Source of the DNA: Bacillus_CJ salitolerans
GTDB taxonomy: Bacteria > Bacillota > Bacilli > Bacillales > SA4
DNA length: 64,000 nucleotides
Direction of reading: 5' to 3'
Assembly: GCF_042680805.1 (NCBI RefSeq)
Contig: NZ_JBHUEM010000014.1
Location: forward strand, 1 to 64,000
Numbering within the stretch: position 1 is the stretch's first letter; each line of letters begins with the position of its first letter. A program made the position numbers and the translations under genes. The notes below the pieces were generated by a model. It made no database searches. It was not told the origin of the DNA and saw nothing but the letters and a program-made list of their open reading frames with translations. Positions 8,954 through 17,353 of the stretch are shown piece after piece.

Positions 8954-9017
8954 ATAAAGTAATGTTGTTTACATTAAGGTCAGGGCTAAACTTTAAGGTC
9001 ATGCAAGACAATAAATC

Positions 9018-9070
9018 TACCTGCATTTCTGTATACCTGTATTTCTGTATTCGCAGTATTACAGGAAATG
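9018..9070. repeat. CCTGTATTT repeat, copy 1 (degenerate)
   Basis: The 16-nt unit ACCTGyATTTCTGTAT occurs twice in tandem, followed by an imperfect CCTGTA..TACAGG inverted repeat. Related palindromes lie at 10931, 11044 and 11226. Confidence 0.6.
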
Positions 9071-9134
9071 TAAACTCTTTGAAGTTAATATTTCAACTAC
9101 TCAGTTTTAATCTCTGGAAAAGCCCATTCTTATA

Positions 9135-9457
9135 CTATAACCCAATTCCCCTTGCGGCGTTATCATCAAACAGATCTACCTTCTTTATATATCGCTGAAG
9201 GGAATCTGATCGTTTATGTCTCATTTGTTTCATTATTTGATGTTCAGCCTTTCCAGCTTCGCAGCCGAACTACACAATCCACTTCTCAAGCTATGTGCCC
9301 CGTAATTATCCGGATCTAATCCCACTTTTTCACAACTGTTCTTCACAATCAAGCGTATGGACTGAGGTGTTAATCCTCTAAGAATGTTACCATGACATTC
9401 TTTCTTAAAAGAATAAACTTCCGATTCACTACGACAAAAAAACGGTTGGATTTTCAA
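9135..9457 (-). pseudogene. Tyrosine recombinase/integrase C-terminal fragment, frameshifted
   Basis: The first frame holds GLTPQSIRLIVKNSCEKVGL and the HSLRSG box II (H-x-x-R). The frame then breaks near 9262. The continuation in another frame reads EHQIMKQMRHKRSDSLQRY, supplying the box III His and the catalytic Tyr, and ends at 9135. The N-terminal DNA-binding part is missing and the apparent start overlaps a terminator. This is a dead integrase and evidence that a mobile element once occupied the region. Confidence 0.75.
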
Positions 9458-9467
9458 CCGTTTTTTT
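9436..9467. terminator. Bidirectional terminator
   Basis: ACGGTTG and CAACCGT pair, flanked by seven A and seven T. It lies just after the 171-aa gene on the minus strand. Confidence 0.85.
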
Positions 9468-9481
9468 ATTCTATTCCATTT

Positions 9482-9997
9482 CTATAAAGAAGAAATTAAA
9501 ATTTCCTTGATTTTTAAAATGGCTAGTCTTTTTCTTTCTTTGGTTTCAACGTCTGGTGCCATTTTCTCCATCAAAATTAAGGTTTCAAATGCCTTGATTG
9601 CTTTTTCATCGGTAAAGTTTTTTAATTTATCACTATCCAAGTTATTTGTTGTAAAGTCTATTGCTCCAGATCCAATCCTTAACGGCTCTCCTATTAGACG
9701 AAACAGTTTATTATTATCAGATGAAAACTTCCAATCCTTCTCGTTATATAAGTACTGGCTAAAGTTCAATAAATCTCTCCCTGTAACTTTTTCCTTATCT
9801 ACAAAAAGACGAAGTTTGACTGTTAATCGATTATATCCCTTTTTTAAAATCTCTAATTCCTTTTTCCCAGCCATATTATTATTAAAATATACGACTGCAT
9901 CATCTAAGTCTTTTGAATTTTTATCACTTGAAAAATCCAAATCAATATTGTCTTTAGGATTAGCAATTCCCAAAACCATTTCATAATTAGAACTCAT
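9482..9997 (-). CDS. Hypothetical protein, 171 aa
   Basis: Not recognised. A soluble, charged protein with no signal peptide or membrane helix. It begins MSSNYEMVLGIANPKDNIDL and its C-terminal third is helical and Lys-rich. A good RBS (GGAGG, 8 bases upstream) and a terminator support the minus-strand reading over the long antisense ORF. Divergent from the 136-aa gene at 10182. The shared 184-bp promoter region holds a 16-bp palindrome near this start, so it may be self-regulated. Confidence 0.7.
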   Translation of the reverse strand: MSSNYEMVLGIANPKDNIDLDFSSDKNSKDLDDAVVYFNNNMAGKKELEILKKGYNRLTVKLRLFVDKEKVTGRDLLNFSQYLYNEKDWKFSSDNNKLFRLIGEPLRIGSGAIDFTTNNLDSDKLKNFTDEKAIKAFETLILMEKMAPDVETKERKRLAILKIKEILISSL

Positions 9998-10031
9998 TCT
10001 ACAAACCTCCGATCACAAACATAATAAACAC

Positions 10032-10047
10032 AAGATAATTTTATCTT
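10032..10047. promoter_or_regulatory. Palindromic operator upstream of the 171-aa gene
   Basis: AAGATAA-TT-TTATCTT, a perfect 7+2+7 palindrome, lies between a possible minus-strand -10 (TATAAT) and the RBS of the 171-aa gene. Confidence 0.45.
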
Positions 10048-10101
10048 AATTATAACAAAAACAAAATAAAATTAAAAATTTTTTATTTTGTTTAAAACTT
10101 G

Positions 10102-10159
10102 TTGACTCTTGTTTATACTCTGTGATAATATTTATTTAACAAGATGGTTTTGTTAAATA
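10102..10159 (+). promoter_or_regulatory. Promoter and leader inverted repeat of the 136-aa gene
   Basis: TTGACT (10102-10107) and TAATAT (10126-10131) form a sigma-A-like promoter with 18-bp spacing. An inverted repeat at 10133-10159 (TATTTAACAA, 7-nt loop, TTGTTAAATA) covers the probable start point and could be an operator. Confidence 0.6.
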
Positions 10160-10181
10160 AAATAACTGGAGGAATGAAACG

Positions 10182-10592
10182 ATGAAACGATTAAATGATA
10201 CTTACGAATTTATTGGTATTAAACAGAAAATCGCTATTGAGGACCTTATAAGAGCAGGTTACAATCCAGACACAATCATTCGAGACAAAACAGCATCTAA
10301 ACATCAAGAATGTATGGAGTTTATTAATCAATCTCAAAATAAGTTTGAAATTATTGAATTAGATTATGAAATTGATGAGAAATTGAGAGAAAACATAACT
10401 TTAAAATTTAACATCATTGCCGATATTACTCCGTTAGGTGTAAAAAAGGAATTTGGTAAATACTATAAAGAATTCAATAAACTCCCCTTACCTAGTAGCA
10501 AATGGTTAAGATTTGAAGAATGCACTTCTGATCCAAAACAAATAATTACGACATTAAATGAAAATGGAATTGATAGTTTTCTTGAATTCTAA
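10182..10592 (+). CDS. Hypothetical protein, 136 aa
   Basis: Not recognised. A soluble alpha/beta-looking protein starting MKRLNDTYEFIGIKQKIAIE with a good RBS (GGAGGAATG). It has its own promoter, leader inverted repeat and terminator, so it is monocistronic. The base composition is very AT-rich like its neighbours. No motif suggests an enzyme. Confidence 0.7.
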   Translation: MKRLNDTYEFIGIKQKIAIEDLIRAGYNPDTIIRDKTASKHQECMEFINQSQNKFEIIELDYEIDEKLRENITLKFNIIADITPLGVKKEFGKYYKEFNKLPLPSSKWLRFEECTSDPKQIITTLNENGIDSFLEF

Positions 10593-10632
10593 AATCCAAA
10601 AACAACGAATAATGTCCTGTATTAAAACAAAT

Positions 10633-10659
10633 AAAGCTACCTAATTACTAGGTAGCTTT
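10633..10659. terminator. Terminator of the 136-aa gene
   Basis: AAAGCTACCTA and TAGGTAGCTTT pair perfectly around a 5-nt loop, followed by AAATTT. Confidence 0.75.
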
Positions 10660-10717
10660 AAATTTCTATATCTCATAATATTTTTATGAAACCAAAACCC
10701 AATTTTCAGAGGGGGTA

Positions 10718-10879
10718 GTGAGAATTTTAACCGAAATCCATAATAAATCTTATTTTACAAAGGCAGAGGTTGAAAGACTACTCTTAATTAAAAATGCCCC
10801 TAATAAAGCAAGGAATGTATATGTGAAAGACAAAAGACATAACCAAAAATTTATGGATAAATACCTAATTATTATATAG
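10718..10879 (+). CDS. Possible 53-aa hypothetical protein
   Basis: A GTG start behind GAGGGGG opens a 53-codon frame beginning MRILTEIHNKSYFTKAEVER, rich in Lys and Asn. The RBS is strong but too close (2 bases) to be ideal. Not recognised. It may be a fragment of a larger helical protein. Confidence 0.35.
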   Translation: MRILTEIHNKSYFTKAEVERLLLIKNAPNKARNVYVKDKRHNQKFMDKYLIII

Positions 10880-10930
10880 TTATTATCGCTTTGGTTAATC
10901 ACTATCTTCTTAATAAGGCCTTACGTATAA

Positions 10931-10962
10931 CATTACCTGTATTTCTGTAAATACAGGTAATG
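10931..10962. repeat. CCTGTATTT palindrome, copy 2
   Basis: A perfect inverted repeat with 14-nt arms (CATTACCTGTATTT) and the loop CTGT. It shares its core with copies 1, 3 and 4. Confidence 0.8.
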
Positions 10963-11043
10963 GGTATTATAGACTAAGAACATTTAACGTATTGCTAGTA
11001 AGTCAATTGAATTGCTTGCTGTAAGTGAAGAGGAAAGGATTCC

Positions 11044-11077
11044 TGTAAACCTGTATTTATGTAAATACAGGTTTACA
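11044..11077. repeat. CCTGTATTT palindrome, copy 3
   Basis: A perfect inverted repeat with 15-nt arms (TGTAAACCTGTATTT) and the loop ATGT. The outer arm differs from copy 2 but pairing is kept, while the core CCTGTATTT is shared. Confidence 0.8.
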
Positions 11078-11225
11078 TGTTATACCGCAAACGATTTCTG
11101 TATAGAAATTCCTTTTTGTACTGAGAAACATAGGCAAACCGATATGATTTTTTAACATTAGGCTTTTGTAGTTTTTATCAATTTATTCCTCATAAAGAGA
11201 TAATATGAAATTCTAACTGTTTGTT

Positions 11226-11247
11226 CCTGTAAATACAGAAATACAGG
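11226..11247. repeat. CCTGTATTT-related repeat, copy 4
   Basis: CCTGTA and TACAGG flank AATACAGAAA. It is a shortened, imperfect relative of copies 2 and 3, just downstream of the 144-aa gene. Confidence 0.6.
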
Positions 11248-11271
11248 GGCTATTAAGAACATTATCCAGAG

Positions 11272-11706
11272 TTAATTGAATTGGTCTATTTTTTTTTGAA
11301 TTTCTGAAATCAACAAATTAATTTTTTCAGCTACTTCTAAATCTTTGGGTTTTACATTTAGAATATTGATACTATTAGCTTCAGTATAAAGATTATCTAT
11401 GGTTCTTTGTAATATAATTATTACTTTTTCATTCAATGTAGGTTCTATCTCGACATATTCGTTATCGATGTAAATAGAATCTTTTTCTCTAATGTAAATA
11501 CCACGGCTGATATTACTATAACCTGTTTCCTTTGCTAATAGATCTCTGAGTGCACCTGAGTAGGTTCCGTCTGTAAATTCTTTACCGGTTTGTTCTTGTA
11601 CATACTTCTTAATTTCTTGAATGCTATGTTCTTGATAATCAGATAATAGCTTTTTAGTATAGTATCTAATTTCTTCGGCATTAGATCTAAATTTATTTTT
11701 ATCCAT
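11272..11706 (-). CDS. Hypothetical protein with winged-helix-like centre, 144 aa
   Basis: Starts at the ATG at 11706 behind GGAGGAAG; an in-frame ATG at 11757 has no RBS. The stretch EHSIQEIKKYVQEQTG to GALRDLLAKETGYSNISRGIYI resembles a winged helix that tests for an N-terminal DNA-binding role. The C-terminal half is a helical, possibly dimerising segment. No named family recognised. It stands alone between CCTGTATTT repeats and the 81-aa gene. Confidence 0.65.
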   Translation of the reverse strand: MDKNKFRSNAEEIRYYTKKLLSDYQEHSIQEIKKYVQEQTGKEFTDGTYSGALRDLLAKETGYSNISRGIYIREKDSIYIDNEYVEIEPTLNEKVIIILQRTIDNLYTEANSINILNVKPKDLEVAEKINLLISEIQKKIDQFN

Positions 11707-11862
11707 TAAAACTTCCTCCATACTAATGCATACTTGTAAATTGCAATTGTAAAGCATAGAAACACCTTACAACCTCGTTGGAAAGATTGTATCTTCTGAT
11801 TTAACACAAGTAAATTCTTAAAAATTGAAATAATTCGGACAAATTTACCACTAATTCATTTC

Positions 11863-12108
11863 TCAATATTCTGTAATCGATATGGAATTTGGTCTATTTT
11901 TAAAAATAGTGAGCCGTAATCGACTTGAATCCATCACATTAACATGTGTAATTAATTGTTGTGCAAACTCTAAAATTTGTTCTCTACTCATTTTAATTAC
12001 GTATGTCGCGTTAGTATCACAGAACTCTTGTAGAGCTACTGTTGTCTTCATACCATTACCGCTATAAATTCTGTCCTTCATAGCTGTATTAATCGTTTTA
12101 CATCCCAT
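11863..12108 (-). CDS. Hypothetical protein, 81 aa
   Basis: Small soluble protein starting MGCKTINTAMKDRIYSGNGM, with an RBS (AGAGGTGG) 7 bases upstream. Not recognised. Its leader contains nine TTTG units (CAAA on the coding strand) between an AT-rich promoter region and the RBS. Length changes in that tract could alter expression. Confidence 0.6.
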   Translation of the reverse strand: MGCKTINTAMKDRIYSGNGMKTTVALQEFCDTNATYVIKMSREQILEFAQQLITHVNVMDSSRLRLTIFKNRPNSISITEY

Positions 12109-12129
12109 CTTTAACCACCTCTAATTTAA

Positions 12130-12169
12130 TTTGTTTGTTTGTTTGTTTGTTTGTTTGTTTGTTTGTTCG
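12130..12169. repeat. Tetranucleotide microsatellite (TTTG)9
   Basis: Nine exact TTTG units at 12130-12165, then TTCG, followed by an alternating AT tract. On the minus strand the units lie just upstream of the RBS of the 81-aa gene. Confidence 0.9.
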
Positions 12170-12233
12170 TTATATATTATATTATATAGTATATATTTTT
12201 AAAAGCAAGGATTTTTTTGAAAATCTAAAGAAC

Positions 12234-12264
12234 AATAAAAGAAGATGCCCCTAAGAGCACCTTC
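12234..12264 (-). terminator. Terminator of the first SLH/cysteine-domain gene
   Basis: On the minus strand GAAGGTGC and GCATCTTC pair (one wobble), followed by TTTTATTG, 12 bases after the stop codon. Confidence 0.75.
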
Positions 12265-12275
12265 ATTTCATTTAT

Positions 12276-13619
12276 TTAATTATTATCCCTGGTAACAGTT
12301 CCATCCTTGTTAATGCTATCACCATTTGTTGGACTAATCTTCACATAACCATTCGCCATGCTTGCTTTGAAATTTGCTTTTTCAAACGTTGAACCAGATA
12401 ATCGGAACCAAGAACCACTAACTTCAACAAAAACAGTAGCATGATTATTACCTGCAATTATAGCTGTGTTGTACCCCATCGCATCAAATACTGCAGAATA
12501 GATGTTAGCATCGGTATCACAATCAGCTTGCTTCCTAAACAATGCATCGTAGGCTGAATCTGGTAAACCATCTCCAGGATCTTGTGCTCCTGTATTAGCA
12601 AGTACACTATGAGCAATTAAAGCTGTTCTATAAGCTCTTTCCATTTCATCACTTAGAACACCAGCATCAGATAAAGCACCTAATCTCGCACCTGCTGATG
12701 CTAAACCTCGATCTTGTGGTTCAATTGCGTCTCTTATGTTACCAGCATATCTTTCACCATTAAAATATTCTGCAAAATACTCATGATAATCGGAATGAAG
12801 TTCAACTTCATAAATATTTTTAATTGCTTCATTTACGATACTGATTACCGCATCAAATTCCTGTTGATTTAAACTTCCATAAGTATGCCTACCATAATCA
12901 ACGGCAATCCCAATCACAACTTCCTTTTTAGGAGTCAAATTCTTGCCAGTAGCTAAGAAATCATGATACTTCTTAATAAACGTAACAATCTGAGCACGAT
13001 TTAACACTTTTTCGGGACTGTATGAATGAAAGGTTTTTGGATAGTTACCCGTACTATCGGCATATCCATTCGATAAGCCTGCGTCATACATAAATTGTAC
13101 AGCTTGATGTATCGTGACAGGTCTTTCAAAATATAAGGTTGCTAGTATTCTAGCCATTGTCCCTCTGGTCGTTTCTGCTGAAGCTGGAGCTGTGTTTTCC
13201 AAAGATCCAATGGTTGGTAGACTATACCTCTTCGCAATTTGGTAAGGAACAGAAGCCCAAAAGTTGGGGTTTGTAGCTTCCGTCGTTTCCAATTCCTCTT
13301 TCTTCGCATAACGGAATAACATCGTAAGTAACTGTGCTTCGGTTAAAGAACCATAAGGATTTAACCAGTTTCCTAGTTGACCAGTAGTTGGGTGCTTTGC
13401 GTTAATATAGCCACTTATAATCCCTTTATCGATGGCCCAAAGCATATCCTCCGACCAATATTGTCCTGTTTGGTAATCGTCGTAAACTATGGTTTGCTCG
13501 CTAGATGAAGTAAATTCATGCTTCATCGTATTTGCATAGATACTGCTTGTTCCACTAATTAGAAAACATACTAATATGGGGATAACTAGTAAACTCTTTT
13601 TATTTAGCGTTCCTTTCAT
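12276..13619 (-). CDS. Secreted SLH protein with cysteine-hydrolase-like C-terminal domain (paralog 1)
   Basis: 447 aa with a Sec signal peptide (MKGTLNKKSLLVIPILVCFL, cleavage near ANTM). Residues 50-220 contain three degenerate SLH repeats (YWSEDMLWAIDKGIISGYI; FWASVPYQIAKRY; FMYDAGLSNGYAD), which in other proteins bind pyruvylated wall polymer. Residues 240-447 end in a segment that looks transglutaminase/papain-like: Cys367 in QADCDTDANIYSAVFDAMGY, then His393 in AGNNHATVFVEV and Trp404. The third acidic residue is not obvious (Ser follows), so activity is uncertain. It is a tandem duplicate of the next gene upstream, with long near-identical DNA blocks. RBS: GGGGAGG. Confidence 0.75.
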   Translation of the reverse strand: MKGTLNKKSLLVIPILVCFLISGTSSIYANTMKHEFTSSSEQTIVYDDYQTGQYWSEDMLWAIDKGIISGYINAKHPTTGQLGNWLNPYGSLTEAQLLTMLFRYAKKEELETTEATNPNFWASVPYQIAKRYSLPTIGSLENTAPASAETTRGTMARILATLYFERPVTIHQAVQFMYDAGLSNGYADSTGNYPKTFHSYSPEKVLNRAQIVTFIKKYHDFLATGKNLTPKKEVVIGIAVDYGRHTYGSLNQQEFDAVISIVNEAIKNIYEVELHSDYHEYFAEYFNGERYAGNIRDAIEPQDRGLASAGARLGALSDAGVLSDEMERAYRTALIAHSVLANTGAQDPGDGLPDSAYDALFRKQADCDTDANIYSAVFDAMGYNTAIIAGNNHATVFVEVSGSWFRLSGSTFEKANFKASMANGYVKISPTNGDSINKDGTVTRDNN

Positions 13620-13651
13620 CCGTTCAACCTCCCCATTCCAGTTTAAAGTTC

Positions 13652-14995
13652 TTAATCATTGTTTCTAGTGATTGTTCCATCTTTATTAATGGTATCACCG
13701 TTTGTTGGTTTAATGTATACATAACCATTTGACATACTAGCTTTGAAATTAGCTTTTTCAAAAACTGTACCACTCAAGCGGAACCAATTCCCTTCAACTT
13801 CCACAAAAAAATCAGCGTGATTATTTCCGGCAAGAATCGCTGTATTATAACCCATTGCATCAAATACTGCAGAATAAATATTCGCATCAGTATCACAATC
13901 CATTAATTCTCGAAATAATGCATCGTATGCTGAATCAGGAGAACCATCCTTTGGATCACGTGCGCCAGTATTAACCTTCACATCCTGTGCAATTAAAGCT
14001 GTTCTATAAGCTCTTTCCATTTCATCACTTAGAACACCAGCGTCAGATAAAGCACCTAATCTCGCACCTGCCGATGCTAAACCTCGATCTCTCGGTTCAA
14101 TTGCGTCTCTTATGTTACCAGTATATCTTTCACTATTAAAGTATTCTGCAAAATACTCAGGGTAATCGGAATGAAGTTCAACTTCATAAATATTTTTAAT
14201 TGCTTCATTTACTATCCCCATTACCGCATCATATTCCTGTTGATTTAAACTTCCATAAGTATGCCTACCATAATCAACGGTAATCCCATTCACAACCTCT
14301 TTTTTAGGTGTCAAATTCTTGCCAGTAGCTAAGAAATCATGATACTTCTTGATGAACGTCACAATTTGGGCTCGGTTCAACACCTTTTCAGGACTGTATG
14401 AATGAAAGGTTTTTGGATAATTGCCTTTAGAATCGGCATATCCATTGGACAAGCCTGCGTCATACATAAACTGTACAGATTGATGTATCGTGACAGGTCT
14501 TTCAAAATATAAGGTTGCTAGTATTCTAGCCATTGTACCTCTTGTCGTTTCTGCTGAAGCTGGAGCTGTGTTTTCTAATGACCCAATGCTTGGTAGACTA
14601 TACCTCTTGGCAATTTGGTAAGGAACTGAAGCCCAAAAGTTAGGGTTTGTAGCTTTAGTCGTTTCCAATTCTTCTTTCTTGGCATAACGGAATAACATCG
14701 TAAGTAACTGTGCTTCAGTTAAAGAACCATATGGATTAAGCCAGTTTCCTTGTTTACTAGTAGTCGGGTGTTTCGCATTGATATACCCGCTAATAATACC
14801 TTTATCGATGGCCCAAAGCATATCTTCCGACCAATATTGTCCTGTTTGATAGTCGTCATAAACTATGGTTTGCTCACTAGATGCAATAAATTCATGGTTT
14901 ATTGTACTTGCATAAGCGCTGCTTGTTCCACCAATTAGAGAACAAAGTAATATTGGGATAACTTGTAATCTCATTTTAGTTTGTGTTCTTTTCAT
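13652..14995 (-). CDS. Secreted SLH protein with cysteine-hydrolase-like C-terminal domain (paralog 2)
   Basis: Exactly the same length (447 aa) and layout as paralog 1, from which only 32 bp separate it: signal peptide MKRTQTKMRLQVIPILLCSL, three SLH-like repeats, and the Cys (LMDCDTDANIYSAVFDAMGY) and His (AGNNHADFFVEV) motif. Differences cluster in the signal peptide, around the region before the Cys, and around the His. This pattern suggests recent duplication with drift, perhaps in substrate recognition. RBS: GGAGG. There is no terminator between the two genes, so they are probably co-transcribed. Confidence 0.75.
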   Translation of the reverse strand: MKRTQTKMRLQVIPILLCSLIGGTSSAYASTINHEFIASSEQTIVYDDYQTGQYWSEDMLWAIDKGIISGYINAKHPTTSKQGNWLNPYGSLTEAQLLTMLFRYAKKEELETTKATNPNFWASVPYQIAKRYSLPSIGSLENTAPASAETTRGTMARILATLYFERPVTIHQSVQFMYDAGLSNGYADSKGNYPKTFHSYSPEKVLNRAQIVTFIKKYHDFLATGKNLTPKKEVVNGITVDYGRHTYGSLNQQEYDAVMGIVNEAIKNIYEVELHSDYPEYFAEYFNSERYTGNIRDAIEPRDRGLASAGARLGALSDAGVLSDEMERAYRTALIAQDVKVNTGARDPKDGSPDSAYDALFRELMDCDTDANIYSAVFDAMGYNTAILAGNNHADFFVEVEGNWFRLSGTVFEKANFKASMSNGYVYIKPTNGDTINKDGTITRNND

Positions 14996-15143
14996 CCTTT
15001 AAACCTCCATTCGATTCTGGATTATTTCTCCATTCCATCTGTTTTCTCTCTTCTCCTAATAATATTTAGACTACATTCACCAAAATACAGATCAATTTGC
15101 TATTTGGACATATTTTAAATTATAGAAATTTCAGTTATGGTTG

Positions 15144-15752
15144 TTAAAACTGCTTCAGTGCTAAATCATGTGCATGTTTTTGTCGAAGATCCAAACATAA
15201 TTTATAAGCTTCTTGATTTTGTTTAGATTCATATATTTTCATACCTATTTTAATGAAACTGTAGGTAGCTCTTAGTGCAATTAAAATCCCTGTTGGATCT
15301 GGAATGAATGCATCTGCGACAAGACCGCCTAGTGTATCGAGTCCGATGTCTAAACCTATACCAATGACACTGAAGGCAACGAGTTCAGCTGTTGCTGTTA
15401 CAATCGTATCTTTATATTTTCTTTTTGCTTCATCCATTGTCCCGCCATTTTTTCGATTCTTAATGAATTGAATAGTAGCAAATACAATAGTCATGACAAA
15501 GATGGTTCCATTGATTGCACACATTTCTATTAACATATCTGATGCACCAACAAGTGATAAATTAGATAAGCAAGCTGTTAAAGTCTCAGTAGTTACATAA
15601 CTAACTGCACCTAAGCCAAGACCCATTATGGTGTTCACCTTTGCGGAGAGAATTGCATCAGATCTTTTTTGTGCCCCTGGACGAGGATCTTTTTTGAGAC
15701 GATATAAATCGATGACTTCATTTATTGCTAAATACACGATTGCTGAAGACAC
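15144..15752 (-). CDS. Membrane protein of unknown function, 202 aa
   Basis: Two or three hydrophobic segments (TIMGLGLGAVSYVTTETL; INGTIFVMTIVFATIQFI; VAFSVIGIGLDIGLDTLGGL) alternate with basic loops. Not recognised; it resembles holin-like or toxin-delivery accessory membrane proteins only in size. The GTG at 15752 has AGGAG 11 bases upstream. However, the frame continues open upstream (WYNEDLITLNFWEAGAASIV), and a plausible ATG at about 15827 lies in another frame across a run of seven A. The 5' end may therefore be frameshifted and the true N-terminus is unsure. Confidence 0.55.
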   Translation of the reverse strand: MSSAIVYLAINEVIDLYRLKKDPRPGAQKRSDAILSAKVNTIMGLGLGAVSYVTTETLTACLSNLSLVGASDMLIEMCAINGTIFVMTIVFATIQFIKNRKNGGTMDEAKRKYKDTIVTATAELVAFSVIGIGLDIGLDTLGGLVADAFIPDPTGILIALRATYSFIKIGMKIYESKQNQEAYKLCLDLRQKHAHDLALKQF

Positions 15753-15880
15753 GATTGATGCCGCTCCTGCTTCCCAGAAATTCAGCGTAATTAAGTCTTC
15801 GTTATACCAAACTCCCCATTTTTTTATGCATTTTTTTAAAAATATTGTTCAAAATAACCATATACAGGAGGTGGTGGTAT

Positions 15881-16027
15881 ATGGAGGAAATTCCAATTGA
15901 AAAATGGAAGGTAAAATTCTTGAATCTGCCTTGTGATGAACAAATATATTTTGCACATAAAACTGCACTCGATGAATCATTACATAATGAATATGTTGAA
16001 TGGTTAAAAGAACAACAAGATAGTTAA
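15881..16027 (+). CDS. Small hypothetical protein, 48 aa
   Basis: The ATG at 15881 follows a strong RBS (AGGAGGTGG, 5-6 bases upstream). The product begins MEEIPIEKWKVKFLNLPCDE and is acidic and helical, without a signal peptide. A terminator follows 11 bases after the stop. Not recognised. An in-frame ATG at 15845 lacks an RBS. Confidence 0.6.
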   Translation: MEEIPIEKWKVKFLNLPCDEQIYFAHKTALDESLHNEYVEWLKEQQDS

Positions 16028-16037
16028 CTGCAGTAAC

Positions 16038-16071
16038 AAAAAGGTGTGATGTAGCAACCATCACACCTTTT
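16038..16071. terminator. Bidirectional terminator between convergent genes
   Basis: AAAAAGGTGTGATG and CATCACACCTTTT pair around 7 nt. It serves both the 48-aa gene and the serine recombinase on the opposite strand. Confidence 0.85.
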
Positions 16072-16078
16072 AACTAAA

Positions 16079-17353
16079 CTATTCAATCATTGTAAAATCA
16101 AATGTTTTTTTATCAAGTTTGTTTACACCGATTTTCAATCCGCGATTTTCCATCGCTTCCTTTAGTTCTGTTAATTGATTATTCTTAATCAATTCTTTAT
16201 AGTTTCCAAGCTTAAATGCCTCTTTCATATATATCTCATAGGCCATATGCATTTGTTCATCCAGTAGAAAAAGCCGCTCATTTAAACGGTCCAAGGAAAT
16301 CTTTGAAATCGCAAAGTCCTCCTCTTGTTTTTTCTGTTGCTTCTGAATTGCACTAATTTTTCTTTTATACTTTTCCTTTATCTTCGTTTCATCTTCACCA
16401 ATGGTTAAGAGATAGTTTAGTAAACTAGGCTCAATTTGTTTTTTTAGTATGTTGGTTTTACAATCTTTGTTTCTACACACATACTTATCGACACTTCCAC
16501 TCAACTGATCACCACAATTCATGCACACCAGAATACCAGAGAACAGATGAAAGTAATTCTTAGCCTTTTGTCTCTTCATAGTTCCTAACAGGGTTTGTAC
16601 TCTCTCAAATGTCTCTTCTTCAACGATAGCCTCATGTGAATTCGGTGAATAGAGTGTTTGAACCATTTCACCTGATTCATTTTTTTCATTCATGTATAAG
16701 TTACCCAGGTATACTTTATTCGATAATATATTCCAAATATTACTATTTGAAATACTTTGGTTGTTCCACTGATCGTTATCCTTAAGATGTTTAACGACAT
16801 CTGATACATTTTTAAATTTCAAAAACAAATCGAAAACCAACCGAATAAACTCAGCGTCTTGATTTGGTATTAGTTTTCGTTCCTCATTCTTGTCATAACC
16901 TAAAGGAACTCTACTATGAGTATATTCTCCTTTCTTTAGAGAGCTTTTCTGCGATGCTTTTAAACGACTGGTTCTATTTCTGTTCTCCTCATCGGCATAG
17001 ATGGATTCTTGAACAATATCTCGTTCACTCATTTGGGATAATTTCTTATCCTGTCCGACACTAATGCATTCAATCCCTTTTTGCTTCAATTTCATCAAAA
17101 ACATAGACATTTGAATACTGTTTCTTCCTAATCGATCAAAATAGGCAACAATAATGACATCTACTAGATTTTCTTCTACTAGTTGCAATAATTTTTGAAA
17201 TCCTGGTCTATTTTGATTCGTCCCGGTTTTCATCTCGTCTACTACATAGTCTGTGATTTCTATCCCATGTCGTTTAGCATATCTTTCAACCATTCGTTTC
17301 TGGGCAGGAATGCTGTCAACCGGATTTAGTCTATTTGATGTTCTCCCATACAT
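16079..17353 (-). CDS. Large serine recombinase B
   Basis: About 424 aa from ATG 17353 (RBS AAGGAG); an in-frame ATG at 17392 lies deeper inside the previous gene. The N-terminal resolvase domain carries the nucleophile in MYGRTSNRL and the Arg in AYFDRLGRNS. The Recombinase domain follows (RVPLGYDKN), then a zinc ribbon (CMNCG and CRNKDC) and a coiled coil. The layout is that of phiC31/TndX-type integrases. It overlaps the end of recombinase A by about 20 bases, so both are made from one transcript. Paired large serine recombinases occur in ccrAB and similar mobile islands. No cargo module is adjacent. Confidence 0.9.
   Translation of the reverse strand: MYGRTSNRLNPVDSIPAQKRMVERYAKRHGIEITDYVVDEMKTGTNQNRPGFQKLLQLVEENLVDVIIVAYFDRLGRNSIQMSMFLMKLKQKGIECISVGQDKKLSQMSERDIVQESIYADEENRNRTSRLKASQKSSLKKGEYTHSRVPLGYDKNEERKLIPNQDAEFIRLVFDLFLKFKNVSDVVKHLKDNDQWNNQSISNSNIWNILSNKVYLGNLYMNEKNESGEMVQTLYSPNSHEAIVEEETFERVQTLLGTMKRQKAKNYFHLFSGILVCMNCGDQLSGSVDKYVCRNKDCKTNILKKQIEPSLLNYLLTIGEDETKIKEKYKRKISAIQKQQKKQEEDFAISKISLDRLNERLFLLDEQMHMAYEIYMKEAFKLGNYKELIKNNQLTELKEAMENRGLKIGVNKLDKKTFDFTMIE

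Noticed and set aside
9507..9986. 159-aa plus-strand ORF
   Set aside because: Antisense to the 171-aa gene, which has the RBS, operator and terminator.
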